A stretch of 64,000 nt of DNA from Lepas anatifera (taxonomy: Eukaryota > Arthropoda > Thecostraca > Lepadidae). Below are positions 43,978-56,525 of the stretch, piece by piece. Location: the NCBI GenBank assembly GCA_034440635.1, contig JAOTON010001819.1, positions 248,001-312,000 of the forward strand, read 5' to 3'. Made by a program: the position numbers and the translations under genes. The stretch's first letter is position 1; every line of letters starts with the position of its first letter. Below the pieces are notes generated by a model. It saw only the letters and a list, made by a program, of their open reading frames with translations. It was not told the origin of the DNA and ran no database searches.

Positions 43978-44079
43978 GATTCTGAGTGGCTCAGTCGGTT
44001 AGCGCTTGCGCTCGGCTTGGCCAATGACATTCATTATGTGCTGGGTGTCGTGGGTTCGAGCCCACCCAGAGGCAGAATC
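43978..44079 (+). other. tRNA-like sequence, probable SINE head
   Basis: The sequence has an A-box-like TGGCTCAGTCGG (43987-43998), a B-box-like GGTTCGAGC (44053-44061), and a perfect T-arm GTGGGTTCGAGCCCAC. GATTCTG and CAGAATC at the two ends are complementary. However, the parts directly adjoining the D and T arms do not form a normal 7-bp acceptor stem, and the central region is too long for a standard anticodon arm. A tRNA-derived SINE or a decayed tRNA fits better than an active gene. Confidence 0.5.
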
Positions 44080-44384
44080 TGGCGCCCTGCTCTAGCCCGA
44101 GCCAATTCTTTCCCTCTCTCCTCTGATGCCATATGACCTGAGCAGTTGATGCGTTGTTAAACTCCAAAAATTATAATATTCTGTCTTTAAGTATCTTCTG
44201 GAATGATGAACGGAATCTGACACAGTAGTAGCACGCGCTTCATGCCATAAATGTCCTATATTCCATAATATGGCTCGCTGGTGAGCTCCGGGTCTTCTAA
44301 ACAGACAGTTGTTGGAGACAACCTCTCCTGACAGCCACACGTAAACCAGCTTGCGCAATTCGAGATAATACTCCGGTATTGTGT

Positions 44385-45325
44385 AGAGGCGCTGAAGTCA
44401 ATGTGCAAACGCAACTGTTATTTGTGGCCAGAAAGTTATAATCTGCTTCGCAAATAAGAATCACAAAGCTGAATGTAAAAAGGCAGTGATACAGTACCTG
44501 GCCTAAACAGCAAAACCATCCACCTTTCAGTTAGGTAGGCTAAAGTTTCCGACAGAGGCTATGAAGAGCTCGGCTCGATACCAAGCCTTTCCAAATTTCT
44601 CATTCCTGAAAGCTGGATGGTATTCGAGCGCCTGAATCTGAAAGATTCTGACATAAAATGGCTCCGTTGAGAAGCTGGTGACTGGTATAGCTTCCCCTGT
44701 TTCAAGGTATTCCAGAACTTACTGTCGTGAATGGTCCCACAGAACGTGGTGTGAAGCTGGTGGAAGATTTCGTGAGCCACCTGAAGGGTAAAAATATGAA
44801 ACAGGGTCTTCTTTTATCAGTACCAGAGCTCTTAAATAGTTCGCAGGAGAATAGGGAGAAGCATCTGTCTCACGACGTTCTCCAGCGATAGTTACTAGAG
44901 AAAGGTTCGCCTCCGGAAGGCATTCTTATTCTGTCGGTATTTAGAGTACTAGGGTGCTGAATCATTTAATGTCAGGTATTTTGTGGAATAACATGTATTT
45001 GTATTGCGCTGCAAATACATCTGACAAGTAGATGCCTGCATGTTAAATCCCATCTACCGCTCTTATACGCACGCACATGCCAGGCTGTCTTTACTGGTAG
45101 GTTATGCACCCCTTTCATCCCAATTTAACAAGGGGAGACTGCAACGCCGGGTGGCCAATTGCGCCCGAAACATGAAATCTTTAACCGTTTTGGGGCGATC
45201 TTTCCCGCTGTCATAGACGCTTGGAATGTGGCTTATTGAAATCAGAATTGAATATATAATGGCAAAAAAGTGGGTTCGAATCTGAAAAGTAAAACAATAT
45301 TTTTTTGAACGACCCTGCTCTTAGC
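44385..45325. repeat. Large inverted repeat, right arm
   Basis: Mirror of the left arm. The arms differ by substitutions and small indels, and matching weakens toward the centre, leaving a ~555-bp core that holds the tRNA-like sequence. No transposase is visible. Confidence 0.85.
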
Positions 45326-45636
45326 TCATCGAAGTTTTTCTTTGCGGGCTGTCCAAGCTTTACTTGATCGTTGTATCTTTAATTTTTTATGTGGGTTTGC
45401 GGGCATGTCTGACCCATATTTCTATTTGCCATAACAGTGCAGTGCAGTTTGCCATACGACTGCACTGCAGTGTGGGTTTGTCCAGTTTTGAGGTTCACTG
45501 GCCTTTGGCATCTGGTCAAGAGCGTTCGTTCATCCAGTCGCCATTTTTCATTCGTACAAATACATAGTCACTTTGTATCTGATGGACTTTCACGTCCTTG
45601 AGAACGTTTCGATCACATTTTGGATATAGGTACATT

Positions 45637-45789
45637 GCCGGAGCCGGAGCCGGACGGAGCCGACTATTTTGCCCGGAGTCGGAACCGGAACCGGAGCCGT
45701 TAGGACACTTGAACCCGGAGCCGGAGCGGGAGCCGAAATCATAACCTCGGACCGGAGCCGTCCAAAATTGTCTCGGCTCCGCATCCCTG
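45637..45789. mobile_element. GGAGCC-hexamer element, copy 2
   Basis: Layout as at 41774-41903: GCCGGAGCCGGAGCCGGACG, CCGACTATTTTGCCC, a second GGAGCC block, GGACACTTGA, and an end TCGGCTCCGCATCCCTG. That end is the complement of the CAGG(G)ATGCGGAGCC start seen in copy 1. Confidence 0.55.
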
Positions 45790-46470
45790 CTCAAAAATAT
45801 TGATATCAGTGAACTTCTAGCCCGATAACAGCAGAGGTGGAAAACCTTGTCTTTCTGGACGTATAGTAGGAGACAGATTCTAAGCATTGGAGGAGACAGC
45901 TGGACAATATAAAACATATGGAATGTGCAGGTAATTGGAGGAACACTGCCCGCTGGTCACTCTTTGTTTCTCCGGCTGCTTTCTTCCCTCAAACTGCAAC
46001 ACCATCTTAATTAGTAACGTAGCACCTAATATTTGCACTTCTAATGGGCTCCAGTAGACCCTAGGTATGCACCTCGTAATGCCAGGAGAGGTTTCCTTCA
46101 AAAAAACCTCCGGTAGGGGAAAAGTTTCCCGCGCAGGAAAATCTTGTCTTCGCTGGCTGCGCCACTTCCAGCCCCGTTGCCTCAAGCTTGACTCGTGCGG
46201 TCACGTCTGTCTCCTGAACTGTTTCTTTTTGACAGGGAAGGAAAACCCCTACCAGCCCTTTCTTGGTGAAGTTTCTCTGGAATCTGGCAAGAGGGTCTGA
46301 AAAGTGTGGATCCAGTTTGAAGTTTGTTATTTTATGGCGGTGGCGGCGCAGGATTGTGTCGGTCAATGAGGAGAGGAAGGGAAGAAGAGAGGCATAAGTA
46401 ACAGGAGGAAAACACCAACACTGGGCGAATCTTTGTCAGATTTCATAACAGCACCAAGCCTACTGAGATT
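45790..46470. other. Unassigned sequence upstream of a LINE
   Basis: No supported gene. The last part (about 46330-46470) may be the 5' UTR of the LINE. Confidence 0.35.
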
Positions 46471-47175
46471 ATGGTTGGAACAACCAGGGGCGAGATCCTG
46501 GAGCTGTGTCGCAGGCAGACTGCCCCTGTGCAGGAGGCTGGGAGCCACGGGGCCCCCACTGTGTTGCAGGCTAGCCGGGGGGTGCTGAGACCAGGGGGAG
46601 GACCTGGAGCTGCTCCTACTGCCTCAGGCCATGTTTCCCCTGCAGACCCCACACCTGCTGCACGTTCCTCAGCTGGGTCAACTGTTGGCCCTGATGTCAG
46701 TATGGACCCCTCTGCAGGTCATATTGTCCAGGCTGCCCCTTCTGGCTCTGGTGGCTCGGCTGTGGCGGGTACTCATCCACCAGTTGCAAGCAGCTCTGCT
46801 GTTGACTCACCTGCCCCTGCTGTGATGGGCGCTGCCAGTGGGGCTCCTACATCCCAGCCAAATTCTGCTGGGAAAGCTCGACATCGGGGTGAGCATGCTG
46901 GTTCCTCATCCGGGACTTCTGCTGCGGTAGGCTCCGGGTCCATGCTTGGCCGTGAGTCAGCTGTTGATACTGATGAGCAGGTTGCTACCAGTGTGAACAG
47001 CCGGAACTGTCCCCTGAACCCTGACATTGCTCGGCAGGGAAATGACTCCATGGACAGTGTCCAGCCTTCAAGACCCTCCTCGCCCATACCAGGGCAGCAT
47101 CACCTGACGGGGGTTGGAGATAGACTCCGGCCCTCCTCCCCGCTGACGACAACTGGGTCAACATACCAGGTGTAG
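46471..47175 (+). CDS. Possible ORF1 of the CR1/L2-like LINE
   Basis: 234 codons from an ATG, rich in Ala, Ser, Pro, Gly and Thr, with no zinc knuckle, PHD finger or esterase motif. It lies 395 bp upstream of the endonuclease frame on the same strand, the right place for an ORF1. Composition differs sharply from the AT-rich ORF2 that follows. No homology is visible by eye, so it may also be GC-rich 5' UTR that happens to be open. Between it and ORF2, TTCATTGCAGTTTTTTC-like text repeats three times (about 47230-47320). Confidence 0.4.
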   Translation: MVGTTRGEILELCRRQTAPVQEAGSHGAPTVLQASRGVLRPGGGPGAAPTASGHVSPADPTPAARSSAGSTVGPDVSMDPSAGHIVQAAPSGSGGSAVAGTHPPVASSSAVDSPAPAVMGAASGAPTSQPNSAGKARHRGEHAGSSSGTSAAVGSGSMLGRESAVDTDEQVATSVNSRNCPLNPDIARQGNDSMDSVQPSRPSSPIPGQHHLTGVGDRLRPSSPLTTTGSTYQV

Positions 47176-47569
47176 GTACACTGGGATCGACATTGCCTGC
47201 ACTTTGTCGTACAGTGGTCCTCATGCAACACATTGCAGTTTTTCCGTGCAGTTTTTTCTCTTCCTCATTGCATCATTCATTGCAGTTTTTTCATTGTTCA
47301 TTGCAGTTTTTTCCTTCCTTAGGTGATCTGCTTGATATAATATTCTCTGGTTCCCCTGATAGACCAGCTTTGGTTTACTAGCTGGTCCTAGCTGTCGTGT
47401 GTTGCACAGGTCCAAAACCAGATAAGGCTAAATTTCAGTGTTTTTTATGTCAATGTCTGGGTTTGATCCACCTCCCCATGTTCAGTCAGCTTTGTAAAAC
47501 AGTTCCTGTTTTTCTACTTACTTTTCTTTGCATTATTTATAACTTTAAAAGTAATTTTTCTTGTAGTTT

Positions 47570-50500
47570 TTGATAGCCCCTGCTAAAAACATTTCAACTC
47601 TGAGCAACCTCGATAATTTTGTAAGATATCAGCCTAACTTTTCCTGCCTTGAAGAAGATCAAGCTGTCTCAAGTAAAGTTAATGATGTATTAGAGCTATG
47701 CAGTTACTCATCTGTGCAGGATATATCTCAGCAAAACCCTAATAGTTTTTCCATTGTACATGTTAACATCAGGTCCCTTCCCAAAAACTTTGATTCACTT
47801 CATCAATTTATCTCCAGCCTTCAGCCTAAACCCAAAATCATTCTTGTTACAGAACTCTGGCTTGCCCCTGGATCATCCGGGTCGTACACCATCGACAACT
47901 TCAACTTGGAAACTTCCACTCCCTCAGAATTTAAAGGTAAAGGGGCTGGGATTTACATCTGCAAAACCTTACCATACAGCAGGAGAAGTGATCTGGAGTC
48001 CCAATGTATCTCACATCAATCAGTTTTCTTAGAATTGCATAAACCTTTTGAATTCAATCTCATTGTAGGATCCCTGTATCGCTCACCATCTTACCCATCA
48101 GCTATATTTGCAGACTACATTGAAGATGTATTGGACAGAATAGATAGGGAGAAAAGAATTTGTATCATGGGTGGCGATTACAATTTTGATATTCTTAAAT
48201 CTGATTGTCATGAACCCACTAACTATTTCATTAATACTTTGGCAGCATCTGGGTACTTCCCCTGCATATCCGTTCCGACTAGAGTGACCTCCACATCTCA
48301 AACGCTTATTGATAATTTTTTCTGTAATGACACATCAATTGTCCAATCATCGTCCGTTCTAATTTCTGATGTAAGTGACCACCTCCCAATCTGGCTCAAA
48401 CTTGCTTCAACTATAGACAGACCGAAAAAAGCCCCCTCCACTTATGACGTATTCGACTTTAGAAAAATTAATGTTTTAAAAGGTAATATTGCTGCTAAAT
48501 TAGCCAATTTTTTCTCTCTAAGTGAACCAAATATTGCCGCTAACATGCTCCAACAAACAGTAACTTCTGAAATAAACAAACTTAGGATCAAAAAGCCATC
48601 CAGAAGAACTGTGCCACACCAACCCTGGATCTCTTACAATCTGCTACAATGTATTAACAAAAGAATGACCTTTACAAGAAATTTATTAAATCAAAAACAA
48701 GACAGGATGAATTAGTATACAAAACATATCATAATACCTTAACCAGCATTCTTCGTACTGCGCAAAAAAACTACTACCAGCATAAACTTGAAGAAAATAA
48801 AGCTCACCCTAAAAAACTTTGGGACACCCTCCTCACAGTTGTGCGCAAAAACAAGCTTAAAAAAGATCTCCCCGAATATTTTTGCCACGAAGGTGAGCCC
48901 ATATCGAACAAATCCCAAATTGCTAATCACTTTAATCAATTCTTCTCTAAAATCGCTACCTCACTTGATACAGGTCTCCCGTCGCCCACTTCGGATCCTC
49001 TTCAATATCTTGGCGATGAAATATATCCACAATTCCAATTCTCACAAGTTTTGGCCTGCACAACTAAAAGAATTATCTCCTCTCTAGGAAATACCGGTGC
49101 AGGACATGACGGAATTAGCTCGAAAATTTTAAAATGCCTAAATGAAACAATTTCCCCACATCTAACGCATTTATTTAACATTTGTATCTCTACTGGCACA
49201 TTCCCCGCTGAATTCAAAACTGCTGTAGTTGTGCCAATTTTCAAATCCGGAGACCCTTCAGCTTTCACCAATTACAGACCCATATCAATTCTCCCTGTCT
49301 TCTCTAAAGTCTTTGAAAAAATTATCTACGAGCAGGTTATGGAATTCTTAGTCCACAATAACATAATCTTTGATCGTCAATTTGGATTTCGCCCCCACCA
49401 CAGTACATACATGCCTATTTCACTCCTCTATGACAAAATTACTTCTGCCCTTGTTTCGAAAAAAGTATGTGCTGCCCTCTATTTAGATTTTTCCAAGGCA
49501 TTTGACACTGTCAATCATCAAATTCTTTTGTCCAAACTTGAGCTGTACGGTTTCCAAAATACTTCTCTGAAATTCTTCAAATCATACCTATCTAATCGCA
49601 CCCAGTATGTCAAAATTAATAATACCATATCTCGTGATCCCGCCCACATGCCTCTCGGCGTGCCCCAGGGCAGTGTCCTGGGGCCCCTTTTATTCCTGAT
49701 CTATGTTAATGACATCCACAAAAGCTCACCAAATCCCAATTTCTTCCTCTTCGCTGATGATACGGCCCTCCTCTTCACTGCTAACACACCCTCTGAATTA
49801 CAGCGCAATGTTAATGAAAGTCTCCCCGATGTATCATCCTGGCTTGTTTCCAACAGACTAACCCTCAATGTTAAAAAGTCCGTCTATCAGCTCTTCCCTG
49901 CACAGATTGAAAATTTTCCGATACATCTCAATCATGTTAGGCTATCTCGCACCCCTTCCACAAATTACCTTGGAGTAAAAATTGATGAGGATCTGAAGTG
50001 GGCGTCCCATATAAAAGCCGTAGAAAATACCGTCGCGAGAAATATAGGTTTAATTAAACGAGCTCAACACATATTAAACCCAGATCAACTTCTCGTGCTG
50101 TACAACGCTCTAATTCTTCCCAGTCTCACGTCCGGACTCCAAATTTGGGGAAACTGTTTCAAGTATAGATTGACAAAATTATTTTTACTACAGAAGAGAA
50201 TTGTTAGAATCATTGACCACTCGGATAGGCTGGCACACTCTACCCCAATTTTCAAAAAGCACAACATCCTCAAAATATATGACCTTGTTGGGTACGGAAA
50301 CATCAACGTCTTGCACAAATTTCTCAATGGCCTACTTCCATCTCCACTTCAAAACTCATTTAACCTCAGGAACCAAGAAAACAACCGTAGGCAAGGCCGC
50401 CAAATTAACCATTTCGTAATTCCGTTCGCACCAACAATTTACAAACAGTTTTCTCTCTTCATTGCAGCCCCGCGAAATTGGAACCAAATAGTTGCTACAA

Positions 50501-50571
50501 AAATTAGAGACATTAATGATATCCCGCGTAGTCATGTGTTTTTAAAAGGTGCTAAAGAAATTGTATATTGA
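47570..50571 (+). pseudogene. CR1/L2-group LINE ORF2 (endonuclease + RT), one frameshift
   Basis: The protein would nick target DNA and prime reverse transcription there. The APE endonuclease occupies 47570-48715: HVNIRSLPKNFD (catalytic Asn), LVTELWL, MGGDYNFDIL and SDVSDHLPIWLKL. The RT follows in 48690-50571: VVVPIFKSGD, NYRPISILPVFSKVFE, LDFSKAFDTVNH, GVPQGSVLGPLLFLIYVND and FLFADDTALLF (YxDD-equivalent at about residue 305 of that frame), then the C-terminal LGVKIDEDLKW block. A single frameshift near 48670-48700 separates the two; otherwise about 1000 codons are intact. No ATG opens the first part; the start is unclear. AT-rich codon use fits neither the ORF before it nor the GC-rich flank after it. 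Confidence 0.9.
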
Positions 50572-51950
50572 CAGTTATTAAACACCATTAGGCTTTTTTT
50601 CCTTCGCTATATGTAGTTTGTTGGGGAGGGGGCGCAGTTCCTCCTGCTCGGGGGTGGGCTGCGCGGCTTTACTGTCATAGCATATCTGCTTCTGGCTGGG
50701 AGGGGGGTCTGGAGCAGCCCCTTTCTAGCGCGGGTTCCTTGCAATCTAAATTTCTAGGTACTAGTACTAACGCCCGTATTATAAAAGTTTTTTTTTATCA
50801 AACTCATTCATAGCTGATTTGATCGCGGAGCCAGTTTTTTTTTACTTGGGTAGTTAACGGTCGTCCGTACAGGCTCGCCTCCGGCACCCTGCTGCCTGTC
50901 CCTGACTCTCCGTCAAAGTGCCGCGCCTCCTGGACTCTCTTTCTGCCTCTCAATTTAGCGTGGCGTGTTTTTTTTGTGACCATGTCCTCTCTCCTTTAAC
51001 TAATCTACCTTTGTTCCTCCCGCAGGAGCGTATGCGGGGGCTGTCGGTGGCTCCTCCCCCGGAGACCTGACGGCCCTCGGCCGCTCCGCGGCACTGATGT
51101 GCGTCGGCCCGATGCACTGGCGGCTGTGCCCCGCTCAGGTGCTGCGGGCCGCGCGGGTCGGCCGCGGCCGCGGCTGGCTGGCGGCTCTGGGCGGCGGCGC
51201 GGCCCTGGTGCTGGGCGGCGGGCGGCGCTGTGTCGGCCGCTGATCGGCGGAGCGTGGTCCCTCTGGTGGCCTCGCTGGTGGTGGGTCGGGCGCTGGGGCT
51301 GCCCTCCGTGGTGGCGCCGCTCGGCCCCTCGTCCGCGGCCCTCTGGCGGGGCTCTGGTCCGACCGGCTGGAGAGTAGCGACTGACTCGTCTCGCGTGGGA
51401 TCTCGGGGCCGGCCGTGGCGCCGGGTATGCGCGCCTCGGTCGTGAGCCGGGCGTGATGTCCCGAGCCTGGTTGCCGGATATGCGTTTGGCCCTGTGCGGC
51501 GTACGTGGTGTTGAGCGGTGCGTGGTGATGAGAGGTGCGTGGTGTAGAACGGTGCGTAGTGTTGAGCGGAGCGTAGTGTTGAGCGGAGCGTAGTGTCGAG
51601 CGGAGCGTAGTGTTGAGCGGAGCGTGAAGGTCGGGTACCACTGCGTTGACTGGTGCGTTGGTGGTTGGAGGCGCCTGCGTGGCCCGATGCGCAATATCGA
51701 GCGTTGCATGGTGGTCTGGTGCGGCCGGGTGGCCATGGCGGGCACTAGGGTCCCGCGCGGTACAGATGTGGTTTTTATCCGCCCCCGGCGCAGCTTAGGG
51801 CCCCGCGCCGGGGGCACTCGTGTGATTTTTTTACTCTTGCGTGTTTTTATTCTTTGTGTTTGTGTTAATATATGTGTATGGATCCAAAAGAAATTGATTT
51901 TATTGTTTTTGAGATAAAGGTTGTTTTATTTTGGACGTAGGTCCATTCAT
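50572..51950. other. LINE 3' region and GC-rich segment with a tandem repeat
   Basis: After the ORF2 stop, T- and G-rich text continues to about 51000; how far the LINE extends is uncertain. 51000-51470 is very GC-rich. At about 51500-51630 an irregular tandem of GAGCGGAGCGTAGTGTT (about 17 bp) occurs. ORFs of 168-270 codons on the minus strand reflect composition and this repeat. Confidence 0.4.
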
Positions 51951-52744
51951 GACTGCCGACCACTGGAAAGCGTCATGACACCTCCATCGAGGAAACGTGC
52001 CAGATGAGGTTATGGAGATTGTACGTTCCTTTAATGGTGAGCTTCAAAATTTCAAGAGACATCAGTGGGCCAAGCACGGCAGCCCTCCCATCCAGCTTGC
52101 GAATGTTTAGTTGTTTTTTGTAGTCTGTGTGCTTAGGTACTAAGTGAATCTATATAATCTAGACCTTTCAGTGCACAAACACCATCATCAGACAGTTTAT
52201 TGCAATTAATCTAACATGTTACATAATTATATGAGAATTTTGCTGAAATGGAAGCCAAAAATTTTCCTGTAAAACTTTCCAATGCTGCTTTTGGTGCTGG
52301 TGGTCATTCAGAATCCTGGATTACTGCCTAGGTATAAGCAAGCTGAGCAAGATTGAAAAATAGAAAAAAACTTGTAGGTACCAGCTAGTTCTTCAAAATA
52401 ACGGAAGAATAACTAGGTACCTAGGATTAGATAACTGGGTGAAAATGTAGGTATGTGCTGTGCTGCTGTAATAAGTAAATTATTAATTGCATGAGGAAGC
52501 AATATGCACCTTCATCTATTTCATGCTGCTTGCCTTGCTTTTCTTCTGAAATCCACTTGATTTTAGGCAAGAGCAGAGTAAGCACATTGTGTGTGTGTTG
52601 GGGTTTTTAAGGGCGCTCCAGCTGCTGGGGCCATTTAGCGCACCTATACACTATAATCAATTCTTAAAAGCCACTTAGGTCTTCCGCGTTATTCTATAGG
52701 TAGATAGCTAAAAGTAAGGCTACTTGATTCCTTCGTGTTTAATT
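51951..52744. other. Unassigned sequence
   Basis: No supported gene. The right end may include the 3' UTR of the minus-strand I-clade LINE, whose tail I cannot locate. Confidence 0.35.
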
Positions 52745-55700
52745 CTATTGTGTTTGTGTCATTCGTTGAGGATTATATACAATATCAAATCCAATCTCTG
52801 TCAAATACCGCAGGACTATGGGGAGATCAACAGCTGGCTTGTCTCCTAACACACTCGCAAGGGGCATGGGTGGAAAATAACGGGCGCGCAGAGTTCTCAA
52901 TACATTACATCCTGTGTCAGCCAATACGTGCTGTACAGTAAGCCTGCTTTGACAGTGACTACACCGGCTTGGTACTGAAGCAGAGAAATGGTGTCCGTGT
53001 GTTGCAAATGTGTGACCAATACGAAGTCGTGTAAGGCATATTTCCTCCCTTCTACTCCGCCTGTTACTCGACTCCCATGGTTCTATGGCTGGTTTGAGCT
53101 GCTTTAAGGCGTAGGTCGACTCACTGTCCCATTTCGATTGCCATTCAGATTTGAGAAGGCTGTTAATTTCTGCTTTCACATCAGATGCTGGAACTCTAAA
53201 AGCTCCTGCTCGAGTAGTCTCAGAAGCCGATCTGGCAGCAAATCAGCTCTCTCGTTACCAGGTACTCCCACATGACTAGGGACCCATAAAAACTGTATCC
53301 TGGCCCCGGCAAAAAGGCGGTATTAAGAAGCCTCCGGATGGTAGGCACTAACCAGGATTTTGGTGGGTGACTAGACTGGAGTGCAGCTAGGGAACTAGCG
53401 GAGTCTGTAACAATTAAAAACCGCCCACCGGGGTCACGGAGAATGTGGCGTAAGACTTGGATAATAGTACATAGTTCGGTAGTAAAAACCGATACCGATG
53501 TCGGAAGGTTGAAACCTCGGCCTATGTCTCATCCCACGAAAGCACATCCAGCACCTAAGCTGCTTTTGGAGCCATCGGTATAGAAGACAGAGTAGCCTGT
53601 GTATGATGCAATCTTTTCGAGTGCGGATTGCTGCAATATCATTGGCTGGGTCACAGACTTCCCAAGTGTCAGTAGCTCTTGGTCGCATTGAATGGAAACG
53701 TCGCGCCAGGGGGCAGATTTCTGTGGTCGAGTCTTTGCGATTTTTCTTAACGATATTCCGGAATCTTCTAACCAACGCGAAACTCGCATACACAATGCCT
53801 GGGAGGAACTCGGGCGGGCAGATGAGAACAGTCCTGTCACTGATGGGTCAAATAGCCATTTGTGTGTGGGGTGATTTGGGTACTACTTCATTTTACTGGC
53901 ATATATCAATGAAAGTCGCTTGCGTCTGAGGTTCAGAGGGGGCTCATTTGCATCTACGAGCAAACTAGATCTGCGAGATGTGCGAAATGCGCCTGTCGCC
54001 ACTCGGATACACGCATGATGTACCGCGTCCAGCGGCTGCTTAACGCTGGTCAGAGCTCCATCGTAAGCAATGCATGAGTAGTCCAGAACAGACCTGATGA
54101 GGGCGTGATAAAGGCGTAAAAGTGAGGACCTGTCAGCGCCATACGAAGTGCGTGATACCATTTTGAGAATGTTGAAGCGTTTCATACACTTGTTCCTAAC
54201 ATCGCAAATGTGGGGGAGGTAGGTCAGACGTTTGTCAAATGTAACGCCTAGGAACTTTGCCTCTGTGGCCACGGGAATTCTTTTGCCGTATAGATGGAGA
54301 TTGATCTCTGGACAGTATCGATTTCGTCTGCAGAAGTGTACACATGTGGTTTTATCTGTTGAACCATTCAGTATGCTCCACTCGTTTAGGCGATCAATGC
54401 TTAGTTGCAGCTGTGTTTGAGCGGATATTGAAGTGGACGTCGAAATCCATATCGCGAAGTCGTCGACAAATAGGGACCGCTCGACATTGGGTGGTAAAAC
54501 ATTGCATATGTCATTGATTAGGACGCCGAACATGGTTACACTTAAAATGCTACCCTGTGGTGTGTCACTCACTTGTTGCAGCCTCTGGGAATGCAAGTTT
54601 CCGATTCTCACTCTAAAAAACCGCTCCTTAACAAAGTTGCTCAGGAAGTGTCCCATGTGGCCCACAATGCCGGCTTCTCGAAGCTTTCGTAATATTGCAT
54701 ATCGCCATGCCGTATCATACGCCTTTTCCACGTCGAAAAACACTGCCACAGTGTGCTGTTTTACTGCGAAAGAGCGACGAATTGCGGTATCAAGCGAGAT
54801 AAGGTGATCGGTGGTACAGCGTCCAGCTCTAAAACCACACTGATACTCAGAAAAGAAATCTGTGCTCTCCAGGAACCAAACGAGCCGCTTGTTCACCATC
54901 CGTTCAAACAGTTTACATAAGCATGATGTGAGAGCAATGGGCCGGAAGTGAAGAGGATCGTGACCATCTTTCCCTGGCTTCAGAATCGGGACCACCACAG
55001 CTTCCCTCCACCCCTCCGGAAAATCATGTGATGTCCAGATGTAGTTGTATGTATTTAACAATGATTTCAGACAGTGTATGCTCAGATTTTTCAACATGGC
55101 ATTGTGAATGAGGTCAGGCCCAGGTGATGTGTTTTTGCTTTGGATCAGAGCATGTCTCAGCTCAAGTGTAAAAAGGTCGTTATAAGAATAGACATCAGCA
55201 GAATCGAAGTTCACAGGAGTCAGCTCGCTCTTTATCTTATGTCTAATAAATCGTATATCGTTCGTACCCAATTGCCACCGGTCTGCCCAAGTTCTCGCTA
55301 TTGTGTTTGCAACATCAATGGGGGAACTTATAGTAGAATTACCTACTAGTAGTACAGGGAGTGGCATTGCTGCACTGCGACCCGATAACCTATTGATGCG
55401 TCGCCATATTGTGCTGAGGGGTGTTAAACGGTTTATGGTACTAATGTATGCTTTCCACGACGTTCGCTTGGCTTCCTTTACAGTACGCTTAACTTCTGCT
55501 CTTGCTTTTCGGTACAAAATCAAATTGTCGAGGATCGGTCTTCTGCTGAAAATACGAAAACAGCGCCTTCTTTTAAGGATAGAGCGCTTACAATCATCAG
55601 TCCACCACGGGACTGGGATGCACCGGGGAAGGATAGAGGTCTTTGGAATGTAGGAGTTCGCAGATGATATTACATGATGACATATTTTTTCCTCAAGCTC

Positions 55701-56525
55701 CGTTGCATTGATGCCCTCCTCTAGCTCAAAGTCGAAATAGCAATCGGCTGTGAAGCTTTCCCAGTCGGCTTTCCGGATATTCCAGTGCGGAATTCTCCTT
55801 CCTGGGTGAGGTGCGTCAGTCCACATCCAGATAGGGTAGTGTTCGCTACCACACGGGTGTGAATGAGTTCTCCATCTAAAACGATCAGCCAGGGTCGGGG
55901 AGCACAAAGAAAGATCAATTGCAGACGTATTTCCTGATGGTAATGCAATGTGTGTAGGGAGTCCAGTATTTAAGTTGCAAATGTCGTTACGCAATATAAG
56001 ATCTTCCAGACGCCTGCCTCGTCGGTCTGAGCGTGTACAACCCCAAACTGTGCTGTGAGCGTTGAAGTCACCTAATAAAACGAAGTTTCTTGGCAGCTGG
56101 CGGATCAGATCGTGCAGTGCATCCCCCGGGAGGTCCTCGTCGGGAGGTATGTAAATGGAAGCGCAGGTTATTTTCGTATTTCCGAGATCGACAGTTGCTG
56201 CCACAGCTTGGACGCTAGTTCTGAGAAGGAAAGAATGTGATGGTACGCTATAGTGTACAAGTATGGCAACACCGCCATGCGCTATTGTTGTTGAGGGTAC
56301 ATCGTAACGATATGTTTTATAATTGTGCAATTGACATGAGTTGTCTTGTTTCAGTTTGGTTTCTTGAAGACATATGACTGCGGGAGATTTTGAGGCAGCC
56401 AGCGTCTGTAGTTCCTGGTGGTTTGCTCTAAAACCCCGCATAATCCACTGTAAGATGTGGGTCATGTTATTGAAAGCTAAGAGAAGTGTTAGAACTAGAC
56501 TGGATATAAGAAAATGACTCTTCAT
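52745..56525 (-). pseudogene. I-clade LINE ORF2 (endonuclease, RT, RNase H), several defects
   Basis: Read on the minus strand, 880 codons are open from 56525 to a TAG at 53885-53883. The APE endonuclease shows LQETKL (residues ~53-58), GDFNAHSTVWG (~152-162) and SEHYPIW. The RT shows FRPIALTSCLCKLFERM, FFDVEKAYDTAW, TPQGSILSV and LFVDDFAIW. The frame continues beyond the TAG with KWLFDPSV and RNase H text FYTDGSKS, then a second in-frame stop (53531-53529), FLIVTDSASSLAAL, a frameshift, WVPSHVGVPGNERAD, and after another shift a C-terminal Cys-rich block (CSHCQSRLTVQHVL). RNase H after RT is typical of the I group. The expected catalytic Asn of the first endonuclease motif (usually QWNCRG) reads QWIMRG here. 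The N-terminal 20 residues are hydrophobic and precede the usual start MTHILQW. Confidence 0.9.

Noticed and set aside
43978..44079. Functional tRNA gene
   Set aside because: Only the A and B boxes and the T arm are good; the acceptor stem and anticodon arm do not fold normally, so it is listed as tRNA-like.
51005..51817. 270-codon minus-strand ORF, Arg- and Pro-rich
   Set aside because: GC-rich composition and a short tandem repeat explain it; the opposite strand is also open and no domain is visible.
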